The translations under genes and the position numbers were made by a program. From positions 28,347 to 92,346 of the forward strand of contig JACBYF010000006.1 in the NCBI GenBank assembly GCA_013415235.1: a DNA stretch of 64,000 bases, read 5' to 3'. Origin of the DNA: Gemelliphila palaticanis (GTDB taxonomy: Bacteria; Bacillota; Bacilli; Staphylococcales; Gemellaceae). The notes under the pieces were generated by a model. That model was not told the origin of the DNA. It saw nothing but the letters and a program-made list of their open reading frames with translations, and did no database searches. This document shows positions 25,367 to 35,100 of this stretch, piece after piece (position 1 is the stretch's first letter; the number at the start of each line of letters is the position of its first letter).

Positions 25367-27046
25367 CTAAACTACCGAGAAATTAACTATAATTATAGGT
25401 TTTCTCTTTGTGTTATCATAAAGTAAACTTGATAACATAGATCTGATTTCTGATTTTATAGCAGAACATTCTCGTATAGATTTTATTGGATTATTATTTA
25501 TGTATTCTTCTACCTTTAATTCTGCTTCTTTGATAAGCTCCTTACTCTTTCTAACATAAACAAATCCTTTTGTTTGAATACAAGGTTTACCTATTAATGA
25601 CTTAGTTTTTCTGCTAATAGCATAAGAAGCTACAAATACTCCATCATTAGATAAAACTTTTCTGTCTTTTAAAACTCCATCTTCTACAGTTCCTACAGTT
25701 TTACCATCTATTAAAACGTTACCTACAGGAACATTGTTAGTTATTACTTTATATTTATTTTTTAATATTTCTAAAGTATGGCCTTTTTCTAATAAATGAA
25801 CTTTTTCAGCATCAACGCCTGTTTCTATTGCTAATTCTGAGTGACGTTTTAGGTTTCTATATTCACCTTGTACAGGAATAAAATGTTTAGGTTTCATTAT
25901 ATTTAACATCAACTTTAATTCTTCTTGAGTTGCATGACTAGAAGAATGTAATCTTTTTGATGAAGTAGCAACTTTGGCTCCTAACCTAACTAATAAGTTT
26001 AAAGTATCATAAAGCATTACTTCCATAGTAGGAGATGGGGTAGCTGCTACCATTACAGTATCTCCTTGTTCTATTTTTAGACCTGGTACTTTTTCTTCTG
26101 CAATATTTTTTATTGCTTCTATCGGCTCTCCTTGTTCTCCAGATGACAATATAAATACTTCATTTTTAGGGTAATTTTTTATATCTTCTAATTTTATAAA
26201 TTTATCATCTTCAACATTAAAGTATTTTAATTTTCTTGCACTTCGTATAGCATCCTCTATAGCACGTCCTATTAAAACTATTTTTCTATTATTTGCTAAT
26301 GCTGATTTAAGTATGTGCGACATAGTTAAAAAGTTAGATGCATAACATGTAACTATAAGTCTATATTTTGCATTATAAAATGCTTTATCTATTTGAACTG
26401 CTGCATCTTGCTCAGGCATATTAAACCCTTGTGTGTTAGCATTACTAGAATCACTAAGTAAAGCTAGTACGCCTTCTTTTCCTAGTTTACTCATTTCAAA
26501 AATATCTGCTTCATACTCTGGTTTTACAGATTGATCAAACTTAAATTCTCCTGTATAAACTATATTTCCTTGACTAGTAGACATAGCTATACCTAAAGAA
26601 TCAGGTATTGAGTAAGTTGTTTTAAAAAATGATACTGTTGTATTGTCAAATTTATATACACTCTTATTGTTCACATAATTTAATTTTATTCTTTTCTTAA
26701 TTCCTAACTGTTTCAAATTATTTTTTAATAATTCTAAAGTTAATTTAGAACCAAATATAGGACAGTTTAATTTGTCTATTATGTAAGGTATAGCTCCCAT
26801 AGCACTAACATGTCCATTTGTTAAAAATATCCCTTTTAGTTTTTCTTTGTTTTTTACTACATAGCTAATATCTGGTATAACTGCATCTATTCCTATCATT
26901 TCTACTTCTGGGAACATAAGACCAGAATCTAGTAAAAACATTTCATCATTTATTTCTACTAGATACATATTTTTAGCTATTTCTTCTACTCCACCAAGAG
27001 GAGTAATCTTAATTTTTTCACTAATATTTTTATTCTTATTTTTCAT
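25367..27046 (-). CDS. rnjB: Ribonuclease J2, catalytic site degenerate
   Basis: 559 aa beta-CASP protein. The metal-binding HxHxDH signature of active RNase J is replaced: LTNGHVSAMGAIPY keeps only His79, with Asn77, Ser81 and Ala82 where His, Asp and His are expected. The later His of THSIPDS is Tyr, and the IHGEYR His is Gln (FIPVQGEYR). Structural motifs such as LLSDSSNANTQG and SGEQGEPIEA remain. This fits the J2 subunit of the J1-J2 complex, which in staphylococci and streptococci has little or no catalysis and supports J1. The gene overlaps rnhB by 11 bases. Confidence 0.93.
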   Translation of the reverse strand: MKNKNKNISEKIKITPLGGVEEIAKNMYLVEINDEMFLLDSGLMFPEVEMIGIDAVIPDISYVVKNKEKLKGIFLTNGHVSAMGAIPYIIDKLNCPIFGSKLTLELLKNNLKQLGIKKRIKLNYVNNKSVYKFDNTTVSFFKTTYSIPDSLGIAMSTSQGNIVYTGEFKFDQSVKPEYEADIFEMSKLGKEGVLALLSDSSNANTQGFNMPEQDAAVQIDKAFYNAKYRLIVTCYASNFLTMSHILKSALANNRKIVLIGRAIEDAIRSARKLKYFNVEDDKFIKLEDIKNYPKNEVFILSSGEQGEPIEAIKNIAEEKVPGLKIEQGDTVMVAATPSPTMEVMLYDTLNLLVRLGAKVATSSKRLHSSSHATQEELKLMLNIMKPKHFIPVQGEYRNLKRHSELAIETGVDAEKVHLLEKGHTLEILKNKYKVITNNVPVGNVLIDGKTVGTVEDGVLKDRKVLSNDGVFVASYAISRKTKSLIGKPCIQTKGFVYVRKSKELIKEAELKVEEYINNNPIKSIRECSAIKSEIRSMLSSLLYDNTKRKPIIIVNFSVV

Positions 27047-27818
27047 TAAATTTATCCTTCTTTATAATTGTTTTTATGGGCTCAAAATTTCTTCTATGTA
27101 TATCACATATACCATATTGTTTCAACCCTTCTAAATGTTTTTTAGTTCCATATCCCATATTGTTTTTAAAGTCATAGTAGGGATATATTTCATCATATTT
27201 TTCCATAAGCCTATCTCTATATACTTTAGCTAAAATAGAAGCTGCCGCTATAGATACACTTTTTTCGTCACCTTTAACAATACTAAGTGATTCTACTCCA
27301 TCTATATCTAAAGGCATGGCATCTATTAATAAAAAATCCGGCTTGGTAGCAATATTTTCTACAACTTTTTTCATTGCTATTTTTGTTGCTTGATAAATAT
27401 TATGTTTTTCTATCTCAAAATTATCAAGTTCTACTATACTATAAGCTACTGCATTATTTATTATATCATTATATAGTTCTTCTCTTTTTTTAGCTGATAG
27501 TTTTTTAGAATCAGTAAGTCCTGGAAAATAGCTATCTTTTTTTAAAATTACACCTGCAGCTACTACTGGTCCTGCTAATGGTCCACGTCCTACTTCATCT
27601 ATTCCACAAATATTATTGTATCCCAAACTATAACATTTTTTTTCATATGTTGTTCTCTTTTTATATTCTTCTTTTAGAATATTTTTTTTCTCTTCTTTTT
27701 TATAGTAGCTTTCTAGTAATTTTTTTACACCTGCTCTTTTATCTTGCTCTAATTCTAATAAAACTTCTAAATTAACTTCATTAGATAACAATTCTTTTAT
27801 TTCATTAATTGTTTTCAT
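27036..27818 (-). CDS. rnhB: Ribonuclease HII
   Basis: 260 aa. It removes RNA (including single ribonucleotides) from RNA-DNA hybrids. The catalytic DEDD set is visible: GIDEVGRGPLAGPVVAAG carries Asp and Glu, LLIDAMPL the third acidic residue, and AKVYRDR the fourth. The N-terminal ~70 residues form the Lys/Glu-rich helical extension typical of Bacillus RNase HII. The start codon lies inside the end of rbgA (14-base overlap). Confidence 0.96.
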   Translation of the reverse strand: MKTINEIKELLSNEVNLEVLLELEQDKRAGVKKLLESYYKKEEKKNILKEEYKKRTTYEKKCYSLGYNNICGIDEVGRGPLAGPVVAAGVILKKDSYFPGLTDSKKLSAKKREELYNDIINNAVAYSIVELDNFEIEKHNIYQATKIAMKKVVENIATKPDFLLIDAMPLDIDGVESLSIVKGDEKSVSIAAASILAKVYRDRLMEKYDEIYPYYDFKNNMGYGTKKHLEGLKQYGICDIHRRNFEPIKTIIKKDKFNEK

Positions 27819-28674
27819 TTTCTGTCATTTCCTTATAATTATCTAATGTTATAAGTCCAAATTTTTGAGTTCTAAAGTCTTGTATTAAAAGCCTTATTGT
27901 ACTTTCGTAATCATAATCTCCCGCTATCATTTTAAATCTTTTTTTAGCTATTTTTTCCATTATAACCACGTTGTCATCTGTAATTATAGCATCTATTTTA
28001 TAAATATTATTTAGTACATCTAAATAATTATTTTTCAAAAATTCTATCAAGTAAAGGCTAACTTCATCAAGTGGAGTTATATCATCTTTTATAGATCCTA
28101 TAAGACTAAGTTTTTTCCCTATCTCTTGATTGTCAAATTTAGGCATTAAAATACCCGGTGTATCTAAAAGTTCTATATCTTTATTTAGTTTTAACCATTG
28201 TTGTTTTTTAGTTACTCCAGGTTTATTAGCTGTATTAGCCACATTTTTCTTTATCATTTTATTTATAAAAGTTGATTTCCCTACATTAGGAACTCCTATA
28301 ACCATTGAACGTATCGCTCTAGGTTTCATTCCTTTAGCTATCATTCTATTTATTTTTTCTGATAATTCTTCTTTAGCTTTATTTATAACATTATTTAGAT
28401 TACTACTATTTTTAGCATCAGCATAAACAACAGTATAGCCTTTATTTTCAAAGTAAACACGCCATTTGGCAGTTTCTTCTCTATCACATAAATCTATTTT
28501 GTTAAAGATAATTACTTTTTTCTTATCTTTTACTACTTCATCAAGATACATATTATGTGATGATAATGGACATCTAGCATCTACAAGTTCAAACACAATA
28601 TCCACTAATTTTAAATTTTCTCGGACTTCCCTAGTGGCTTTTGCCATATGTCCTGGAAACCATTGAATCGCCAT
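27805..28674 (-). CDS. rbgA: Ribosome biogenesis GTPase RbgA (YlqF)
   Basis: 289 aa circularly permuted GTPase needed for late 50S assembly. The G motifs come in permuted order: FELVDARCPLSSHN, G4 FNKIDLCD, G1 GVPNVGKSTFINK, and G3 DTPGIL. The N-terminus IQWFPGHMAKATRE and the C-terminal ANTAR-like helical domain are characteristic. It is first in the rbgA-rnhB-rnjB-dinB-trmK operon; rbgA-rnhB adjacency is the Bacillus order. Confidence 0.96.
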   Translation of the reverse strand: MAIQWFPGHMAKATREVRENLKLVDIVFELVDARCPLSSHNMYLDEVVKDKKKVIIFNKIDLCDREETAKWRVYFENKGYTVVYADAKNSSNLNNVINKAKEELSEKINRMIAKGMKPRAIRSMVIGVPNVGKSTFINKMIKKNVANTANKPGVTKKQQWLKLNKDIELLDTPGILMPKFDNQEIGKKLSLIGSIKDDITPLDEVSLYLIEFLKNNYLDVLNNIYKIDAIITDDNVVIMEKIAKKRFKMIAGDYDYESTIRLLIQDFRTQKFGLITLDNYKEMTENENN

Positions 28675-28825
28675 TTTTTTCTCCTATTTAATATTATTTA
28701 TATATTTTTGTATATCTATACTATTATAACTTTATTTATACTTTTTTTCTAGTGAGATATAATATTATTAAATAAAAAATAGTTTAATTGAAAATTTGTA
28801 TAGATTTTATTTTTTCAACAAAAAT

Positions 28826-28854
28826 AAAAGAGAAGATTAAAATTCTTCTCTTTT
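28826..28854 (-). terminator. Terminator after the VOC genes
   Basis: AAAAGAGAAG/CTTCTCTTTT stem, ending on the minus strand in TTTTATTTTTG. It lies 29 bases beyond the VOC stop. Between 28675 and 28825 I see only AT-rich leader sequence of rbgA. Confidence 0.75.
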
Positions 28855-28882
28855 AATTAAATTTTATTTAATATTATTTTAT

Positions 28883-29254
28883 TTAAACTTCTTTTACTGC
28901 AAAATATATGCCACTAGGGCTTGCAAAATTAAAATTAGTAAAAGGTTCGTAATTAAGTTCACTACATTTCTCTGTTATACTAGATACTAACTTTTGTAAT
29001 TTTTCTATATTATTAGATTCAAATAATATACTTGGTTTCATATCTATAACTTCTGGTGAAACTTTGGCTATAAATTTTTTATCATATACACTAAATAAAG
29101 TAGTTGAATTTATGTTTGTCTTCATAGTAAAGGTTTTATAACCCATAACATCATTTTCATTTTCTATTATAAACCCTACTTTTTTCCAAAAATCTAATTC
29201 TTCATTTACATTATCTACATAAAGTTGTATTCCTATATTTTTTGAAAAATTCAT
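28883..29254 (-). CDS. VOC-superfamily (glyoxalase/bleomycin-resistance fold) protein
   Basis: 123 aa with one pair of beta-alpha-beta-beta-beta modules: NIGIQLYVDNVNEELDFWKKVGF at the start and FNFASPSGIYFAVKE at the end are usual for small VOC proteins that act as dimers. The function cannot be assigned; glyoxalase-like enzymes, thiol transferases and drug-binding proteins share this fold. It sits 9 bases behind a second, broken VOC gene. Confidence 0.75.
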   Translation of the reverse strand: MNFSKNIGIQLYVDNVNEELDFWKKVGFIIENENDVMGYKTFTMKTNINSTTLFSVYDKKFIAKVSPEVIDMKPSILFESNNIEKLQKLVSSITEKCSELNYEPFTNFNFASPSGIYFAVKEV

Positions 29255-29263
29255 AATTACTCC

Positions 29264-29704
29264 TTAAAATTTCACATTTTCCGAAATAAATCCTGCTATA
29301 TCAGTATTTAATTGCCAAGTTACACCATACTTATCTAATACTATACCATAAGCTGGACTCCAAGGAGTTTCTTGAATCTCTAATTCAATCTTTTTAGCAT
29401 CTTTTGCTAGTTTAGAGTACAATTCTCTAGTATAGTTTTCTTCTGAAGATTGGATACATCCATTTATATTATTTCCTTTTGTATAACCCCCTTCTAAACC
29501 AGCATCAGAAATTTGTAATCTAATACCATTTATATTAAGTTGCGCATTTAAGACCATATCTTTTATATTTTCTGACGTATTAGGAATAGCATCTCAATAA
29601 GTTGTACAGCTAATAACCTCTGCATTAAATACGTCTTTATAAAAATCAACCGCTTCTAACCCATTATTTTCTGTAATTAAATATAATTCTATTGCTTTTA
29701 TCAT
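29264..29704 (-). pseudogene. PhnB-like VOC protein, interrupted by one in-frame TGA
   Basis: Reading from ATG 29704 (RBS GAGGAT upstream) gives a normal PhnB-type VOC start (MIKAIELYLITENNGLEAVDF), runs 36 codons, then hits TGA at 29596-29594, and continues in the same frame without loss for a further 109 codons (DMVLNAQLNINGIRLQISD, PWSPAYGIVLDKYGVTWQL). In relatives I recall, a Gly precedes the Asp after TTY at this place; GGA to TGA is a single change. The downstream part alone lacks the first beta strands and has no ribosome site at its ATG (29557). Full coding length would be 146 aa. A sequencing error is the other explanation. Confidence 0.75.
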
Positions 29705-29777
29705 TATTTATCCTCTTTTATAAATTAATATTTAAAATTATAACTAAATTTATAATTTATTTAAAAAATATGTTTTA

Positions 29778-30935
29778 TTAAACCATTCCTATAAATAATA
29801 TTATTATAACTATTATTGGAGCTGATATTTTTCTAAAATATAACATAATAAATACTAATATAATAACTATATAATTATACATGCTAACATGTTTTTGAAT
29901 TAAAATTAAAGGAGTAAGTATGATAAATCCATTAGTTATAGCTATAATTCCTTTTAAAAATATTTTAAAATATTCTATATTTTTTAATTTATCCCAAATA
30001 GGATATACAAAATATATTAACAATATACCAGGTAAGAATAAAAATATTGCTGATAAAATTGCAATAAAAACTCTCAAAAGTGTGCTGTGTTCAGTAAAAC
30101 TTAAAGAACCAACATAAGAACTAAATGCAAACATAGGACCTGGCAACCCTTGAATAAATCCTAATCCTGTTAAAAACTCATCAGATGACAAGTAATTATT
30201 AACATTAACAAGATCATTAAACATTAAAGGAACTACTACATTTCCTCCTCCTATAACTAAATAACCATATTTATACAAACTAGATAATAGTATCGTTATT
30301 TTACTTGGTATTATAATTGGTAATACAGTAATGATTGTCGTTATTATTAAAAATAAATACATAAACTTGTAATTTATAGATAAACTAAATTTTTCTAAAA
30401 TTAATGTTTTGTTGTAGTATAGAAGTGAAAAAACTCCTCCAATAATCATTATAAATATGTAAAATAAAGGATTTTTAACGAAGTACATTGATAAAAAACC
30501 AATAACTGTTAAAAAAGTCATAAATTTATCTATTATTACTTTCTTTGAAACTGTATAAGCTCCATAAATCATAAATGCTATAGCTAATGAAGGAATATAC
30601 TTTAACATACTATTTTCTAGACCGAAAATACTTAAATAGTAAGAGAAAAATGAAAATAATATCATAAATAAAATACCCGGAAATACCCAGACTAAAAAAG
30701 TTAACAATGATAAAGTCATTCCTCCTAATTTATAACCTATCGCTACAATTGTTTGTGTACTACTAGGTCCAGGAAGTAAACTAGTTAACGCCATTAAATC
30801 TAGTAGTTCATCTTCTGTTAAATATTTGTATTTTTTTATTAATACATCTATAAAAACACCATAGTGTGCTTCTGGTCCTCCATAGGCAGAAAGTGAACAT
30901 TTAAAAACTGCTTTTAAAAAATCTAAATTTTTCAC
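29778..30935 (-). CDS. chrA: Chromate transporter family protein (ChrA)
   Basis: 385 aa, two homologous CHR domains (about 1-180 and 190-385) and around ten membrane helices. Signature stretches: FKCSLSAYGGPEAHYGVF and LTSLLPGPSSTQTIVAIGY in the first domain; GGGNVVVPLMFND and FIQGLPGPMFAFSSYVG in the second. Experimentally studied members export chromate, but many bacterial homologues have unknown cargo. Start is GTG 30935 with AGGAGA at good spacing. The upstream region carries a promoter and a terminated leader RNA (30994-31083). Confidence 0.87.
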   Translation of the reverse strand: MKNLDFLKAVFKCSLSAYGGPEAHYGVFIDVLIKKYKYLTEDELLDLMALTSLLPGPSSTQTIVAIGYKLGGMTLSLLTFLVWVFPGILFMILFSFFSYYLSIFGLENSMLKYIPSLAIAFMIYGAYTVSKKVIIDKFMTFLTVIGFLSMYFVKNPLFYIFIMIIGGVFSLLYYNKTLILEKFSLSINYKFMYLFLIITTIITVLPIIIPSKITILLSSLYKYGYLVIGGGNVVVPLMFNDLVNVNNYLSSDEFLTGLGFIQGLPGPMFAFSSYVGSLSFTEHSTLLRVFIAILSAIFLFLPGILLIYFVYPIWDKLKNIEYFKIFLKGIIAITNGFIILTPLILIQKHVSMYNYIVIILVFIMLYFRKISAPIIVIIILFIGMV

Positions 30936-30993
30936 AATAATCTCCTATATTATTTTATTATATAAAATAATATTAAATGATAAAAGTTTTGTC

Positions 30994-31083
30994 AAAAAAA
31001 AGACACCAAAATAAATTGGTGTCATCCCTAATAAATACTCCCCTATTTTAATATAGGATAGCAATAAAATAATATTGCTTACG
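30994..31083 (-). ncRNA. Terminated leader RNA or small RNA upstream of chrA
   Basis: A strong minus-strand promoter (31118-31090) is followed by three hairpins and no reading frame: GCAATA/TATTGC (31078-31061), CCTAT/ATAGG (31057-31042) and GACACCAA/TTGGTGTC (31023-31002) followed by TTTTTTT, an intrinsic terminator about 60 bases before the chrA start. The bases TATCCTA beside hairpin 2 can pair alternatively with TAGGGAT just before the terminator, so an on/off switch is possible. It could be an attenuator or riboswitch for chrA, or a free-standing sRNA of about 90 nt. It fits no class I recognise. Confidence 0.55.
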
Positions 31084-31089
31084 TTTACT

Positions 31090-31118
31090 ATTTTACCATC
31101 TAAATTTTGCAAAGTCAA
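31090..31118 (-). promoter_or_regulatory. Promoter of the chrA leader RNA
   Basis: Minus strand TTGACT (31118-31113), 17-bp spacer, TAAAAT (31095-31090). Confidence 0.7.
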
Positions 31119-31136
31119 TACCTAAAATTCATTTAT

Positions 31137-31165
31137 TTGATTATTTTTTGTTATAATGATATAAT
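31137..31165 (+). promoter_or_regulatory. Promoter of the CDF exporter gene
   Basis: TTGATT (31137-31142), 17-bp spacer, TATAAT (31160-31165), 33 bases before the ATG. Confidence 0.75.
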
Positions 31166-31198
31166 GTTTTACTTTAAAAAATTTTATGAGGATTAAGT

Positions 31199-32089
31199 AT
31201 GAATAATTCAAGTATTTTTGCTAATATAAAAAAAGCTGAAAAAGGTGCTAAAATAAGTATATTAACTTATCTAATATTATCTTCTTTTAAATTAATAATA
31301 GGTTTTTTATTTAGCTCAACATCTCTTATAGCAGACGGTATAAATAATGCCACTGACGTTGTATCATCTATATGTGTCCTAATAGGACTAAAAATTTCTC
31401 GTAAACCTGCTGATGAGGATCATAAATACGGACATCTACGAGCTGAATTAATATCAAGTTTGATAGCATCATTTATAATGCTTTATGCAGGACTGCAAGT
31501 TATTTTATTTTCAACCAAAAAATTAATATATAGTGAATTTTATGAACCTAGTTATCTAACTGCATTAGCTGCATTAATTTCTTTTTTTATAATGATTATT
31601 GTTTTTATGTATAACTATAAATTATCAAAAAAAATAAATAGTAATTCTTTAAAAGCTGCTGCTTTTGATAATCTTAGTGATGCTTTAGTTTCACTTGGTA
31701 CTTTAGCAGGTATTATGTTATCTATACTAGGTTTTAAACAAGCAGATTCTTTAATAGCTGTATTAGTAGGTATTATAATTGTATTTACTGCTGTTAATAT
31801 ATTTAAAGAAGCAACACATATACTTACAGATGGTATCGAAAAAGAAACTTTGGATGAAATTTTTAATATAGTAAAAAATATTGATGGGGTTAGAGATATA
31901 AAAGAATTACGTGGTAGATCTCATGGTATAGTACATTTTATAGATGTTACTGTTACTGTTGATCCAAATTTAAATGTTATTAAAAGTCACGATATAACAG
32001 TAAATATAGAAAATGAAATTCAAAAAATATTTTTCTCATGTGAAACTTTAGTACACTTAGAACCCGATATAAAAAATAAAGAGCTGTAG
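31199..32089 (+). CDS. Cation diffusion facilitator, probable Mn-type exporter
   Basis: 296 aa, six membrane helices plus a C-terminal cytoplasmic dimerisation domain (about 210-296). The transport site, aligned with FieF by eye, is Asp46 and Asn50 in helix 2 (ADGINNATD) and Asp157 and Asp161 in helix 5 (AFDNLSDAL). Zinc exporters usually have His/Asp here; one Asn with three Asp is what I recall for manganese exporters of the MntE/MneP type, so Mn export is the likely role. HKYGHLRAE between helices 2 and 3 is conserved. It is divergent from chrA and ends in its own terminator. Confidence 0.85.
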   Translation: MNNSSIFANIKKAEKGAKISILTYLILSSFKLIIGFLFSSTSLIADGINNATDVVSSICVLIGLKISRKPADEDHKYGHLRAELISSLIASFIMLYAGLQVILFSTKKLIYSEFYEPSYLTALAALISFFIMIIVFMYNYKLSKKINSNSLKAAAFDNLSDALVSLGTLAGIMLSILGFKQADSLIAVLVGIIIVFTAVNIFKEATHILTDGIEKETLDEIFNIVKNIDGVRDIKELRGRSHGIVHFIDVTVTVDPNLNVIKSHDITVNIENEIQKIFFSCETLVHLEPDIKNKEL

Positions 32090-32112
32090 ATTACTACAAC
32101 TCTTTATTTTTA
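32078..32112 (+). terminator. Terminator of the CDF gene
   Basis: AAAGAGCTGTAG pairs with CTACAACTCTTT, followed by ATTTTT. The left arm overlaps the last codons of the gene. Confidence 0.8.
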
Positions 32113-32154
32113 AACGTTATACGTTAATATTAAGTGTTTTACAATTAGAATAAA

Positions 32155-35100
32155 TTATTTATTTTTTCTTTTAACAAATAATAAAGTACTAAATGCTAAA
32201 ATAGTTAAGCCTATAATAGTAGTATTTGTTTTATTGATACCTGTACTAGAAAGAATAGAATTTTTAGAATTATTATTATTCGTATTTGTTGTAAATGTTT
32301 TTAATTTATTGTTACTTTCTTGTTTATCTAAAATAATATTTTCTTGGGGTATTTCTTTTTCTTTACTTGATTTGTTTGTATCAAGTTCTTCTATGTTATT
32401 TATAGTGTTACCATTATTTATATTATTTATTGAATTACCATTATCGTTATTTATATTTTTTTCTTTTCTAGGAGTTTCTTCCTCTAAAATTTCTATACCT
32501 TCTATTACTTTTCCTTCTATAGGTTTATCATTTATTATTTTATTATTTTTAAATACTAAAATTAATTTATTGAATTTATTATTTTCTAAATCAATTATAT
32601 CTCCTACCACAGAAATATTTAATTGTTCTAATTGCCCTTGATTATTTAATTTATAAACTTCTAACAATGATTCTCTTGTTAGATTTTTCAAATTGAATTT
32701 AGCTAAATCTACATTGTCAACTGGAATACCATTTTCAGTCAATGTTAATTCAAAAGCATTAGCACTAACTCCTTTATATTTAGCTAACATATTATCTAAG
32801 TTTTTAACTTCATTTATATTTAATTTATAGTTAGATGATTCTTTTTCTTTTAAAGTAAGAATTGCTTCAAATAAGTCATTTTTATAAGATAAAATATTTT
32901 TATCACTTGACTGTATTTCATCTTCAATTTTTTCTTTCATTTCTTCTACTTGAACTTTAAACTCTATAGTCTTACTTTGTTTTAAAGCATTTGATATTTT
33001 TACAATAACATTTTTTTCTAAATTATTTGATGTATCTTCTACTTTTACATCATCAATATTTATCCCCTCTTCTACCGTTACAAAATCAGAGATTTTCATC
33101 AATTCTTCATTAGTAAAAATAGATTTTTTCAGAGTAGCTGTTAAATCTGATAATATATTGAACGATATTTTTTTAACAGCCTCATTAGATGAGTTATTTA
33201 TAGCTTTAATTTCTAAAGTATTTTTTCCTACATTATTTATAGGAGTTCCTAATTTATAAGGTTCTCCATTTAATAGATACTCAACTTTCAGATTTTTAGG
33301 CTGTTTATCAGTAACTTCTATTTTAGGAACAATTCCTTTATTATAAGTTTTACCGTCTTCTAAACTATTATCTTTTATTAATATGTTTGGAGTAGAATCA
33401 TCAATTTTTACTTTGTATGCATGTTTTACTTCGTTTCCAAATCTATCAGTTAATCTAAGACTAACTATATCATTATCTTTAAGATTATTAAGTGTATAAC
33501 TGAATGATTTTTTATTATTTCCGTATTCTCTCCAAATACCTCCACGTTCTACTAAATTACCATTAATATTAAGTCCCCAGTATATTCCATTATCTTCAGC
33601 TGATCCACTTATTGTTAATTTACCTTCTTTAGAGGCAAGTATAACTCCGGCTATATCTTTTTCTGAAGATTCTTCTATTAAATTATCTAACTCTAAAACA
33701 GGCTCATGATTATCAAAATAAATATGATATTTATTACTTCTTATTAATTTTCCAGATTGATTGTATATTTTTAAATCAACTATATTAAATTCTTCTTTTA
33801 ATTCTACAGGATATTCTATAAAGTCTATATCTCCATCTTCATTTTCTAAAAATGATTTTTTCTCACCATCGTTTATAGAAACACTATACCCTTCCTCATC
33901 AGATTGTAATTTAAACGTAAATATGTACTTGCCATCTTTTTCTTCAAAGTCCGGTCTTTCTAATGACTCACTACCAAAGTAAACAGGAGAGTTTAGTCCA
34001 GTATTATGTAAAAGCACTGTATTATCTACTTCTTCTGTATCTTGATCATCAAAACCTTCTTCTACTGTATTGAATTTTTTCTTGTTATATTTATTTCCTT
34101 TTTCATCTATTACATCTATAAATACAGCAGTAGGATAATCTGATTTGAATAGTGTCAATTCAAAATTACCATCTTTATCGGGTTTTATAGTTTGTTTTTT
34201 ATATATTTTCAATATATTATCAGTAAGTGCTTCTGGTGCATAATATACAATTTTTAAATTTTCATTTTTAGAAATATTATCTTTTACATTACCTTTTATT
34301 GTAAATCGGCCATTTTCCTCTAGTTTAACTAATTTTGGATTAGACTCATCATATTTTACATCATAAGTTACTGTCGGCTCAGTTGTATCTCTAACAAATT
34401 TATATGTTTTTGTTTCTATTTCTTTATTTTTTGAATCTTTTAAAACAACTTTTAGCGTATGTTCCCCATCTTTAATGTCATTTATAGAAAACTCTAATTT
34501 ATTATTTTCTTTTGTAGATTCTAATAAACTATTATCTAGATATACTTCTACACTATTAACATTATTTGTTAATGTTGCTTTAAATTTTGAATATTCTTTT
34601 TTATTTTTATCAAGCTCATCAATATTTTCAAATTTTATATTATAAGGTTCTAATATTTCCTTATGATTTATTGTATTACCTGCTATATCTATTATTTCTA
34701 AATTAAGCTCATTAGCTCCATTTTCTGTTAATTCTACATTTTTTATTTTATAAGTAGATAAGCCATTTTCTGTAGAAATTTTCTCTACTTCTACTGATTT
34801 ACCATCCAATGTAGCTACAACATCCCAAACTTTATTATTGTCTGAAGCTGTAAAAGTAATTTCTTTTTCTGTTTTTAATTTTTCTTTATTTATATTTTTA
34901 AATTCAGGTTTAATACTATCTATTTTTATTGGAAGATATGTATACTGATATTTTCCATTTTCTTTATTTTTAACTTTTATTCTAAAATAATACTGACCAT
35001 CTTCTGCTTGTTTTGTATCTCCTGTAAGTGGATCATATATAGTTCCATTCCAATTATGTAATTCTTTAGGAGTTAAGACACTACTCTTATAAGTTTCATC

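Noticed and set aside
29594..29596. TGA read as an amino acid (code reassignment or selenocysteine)
   Set aside because: Other genes use TGG for Trp, and no selenocysteine structure or genes are seen; a simple nonsense change explains it.
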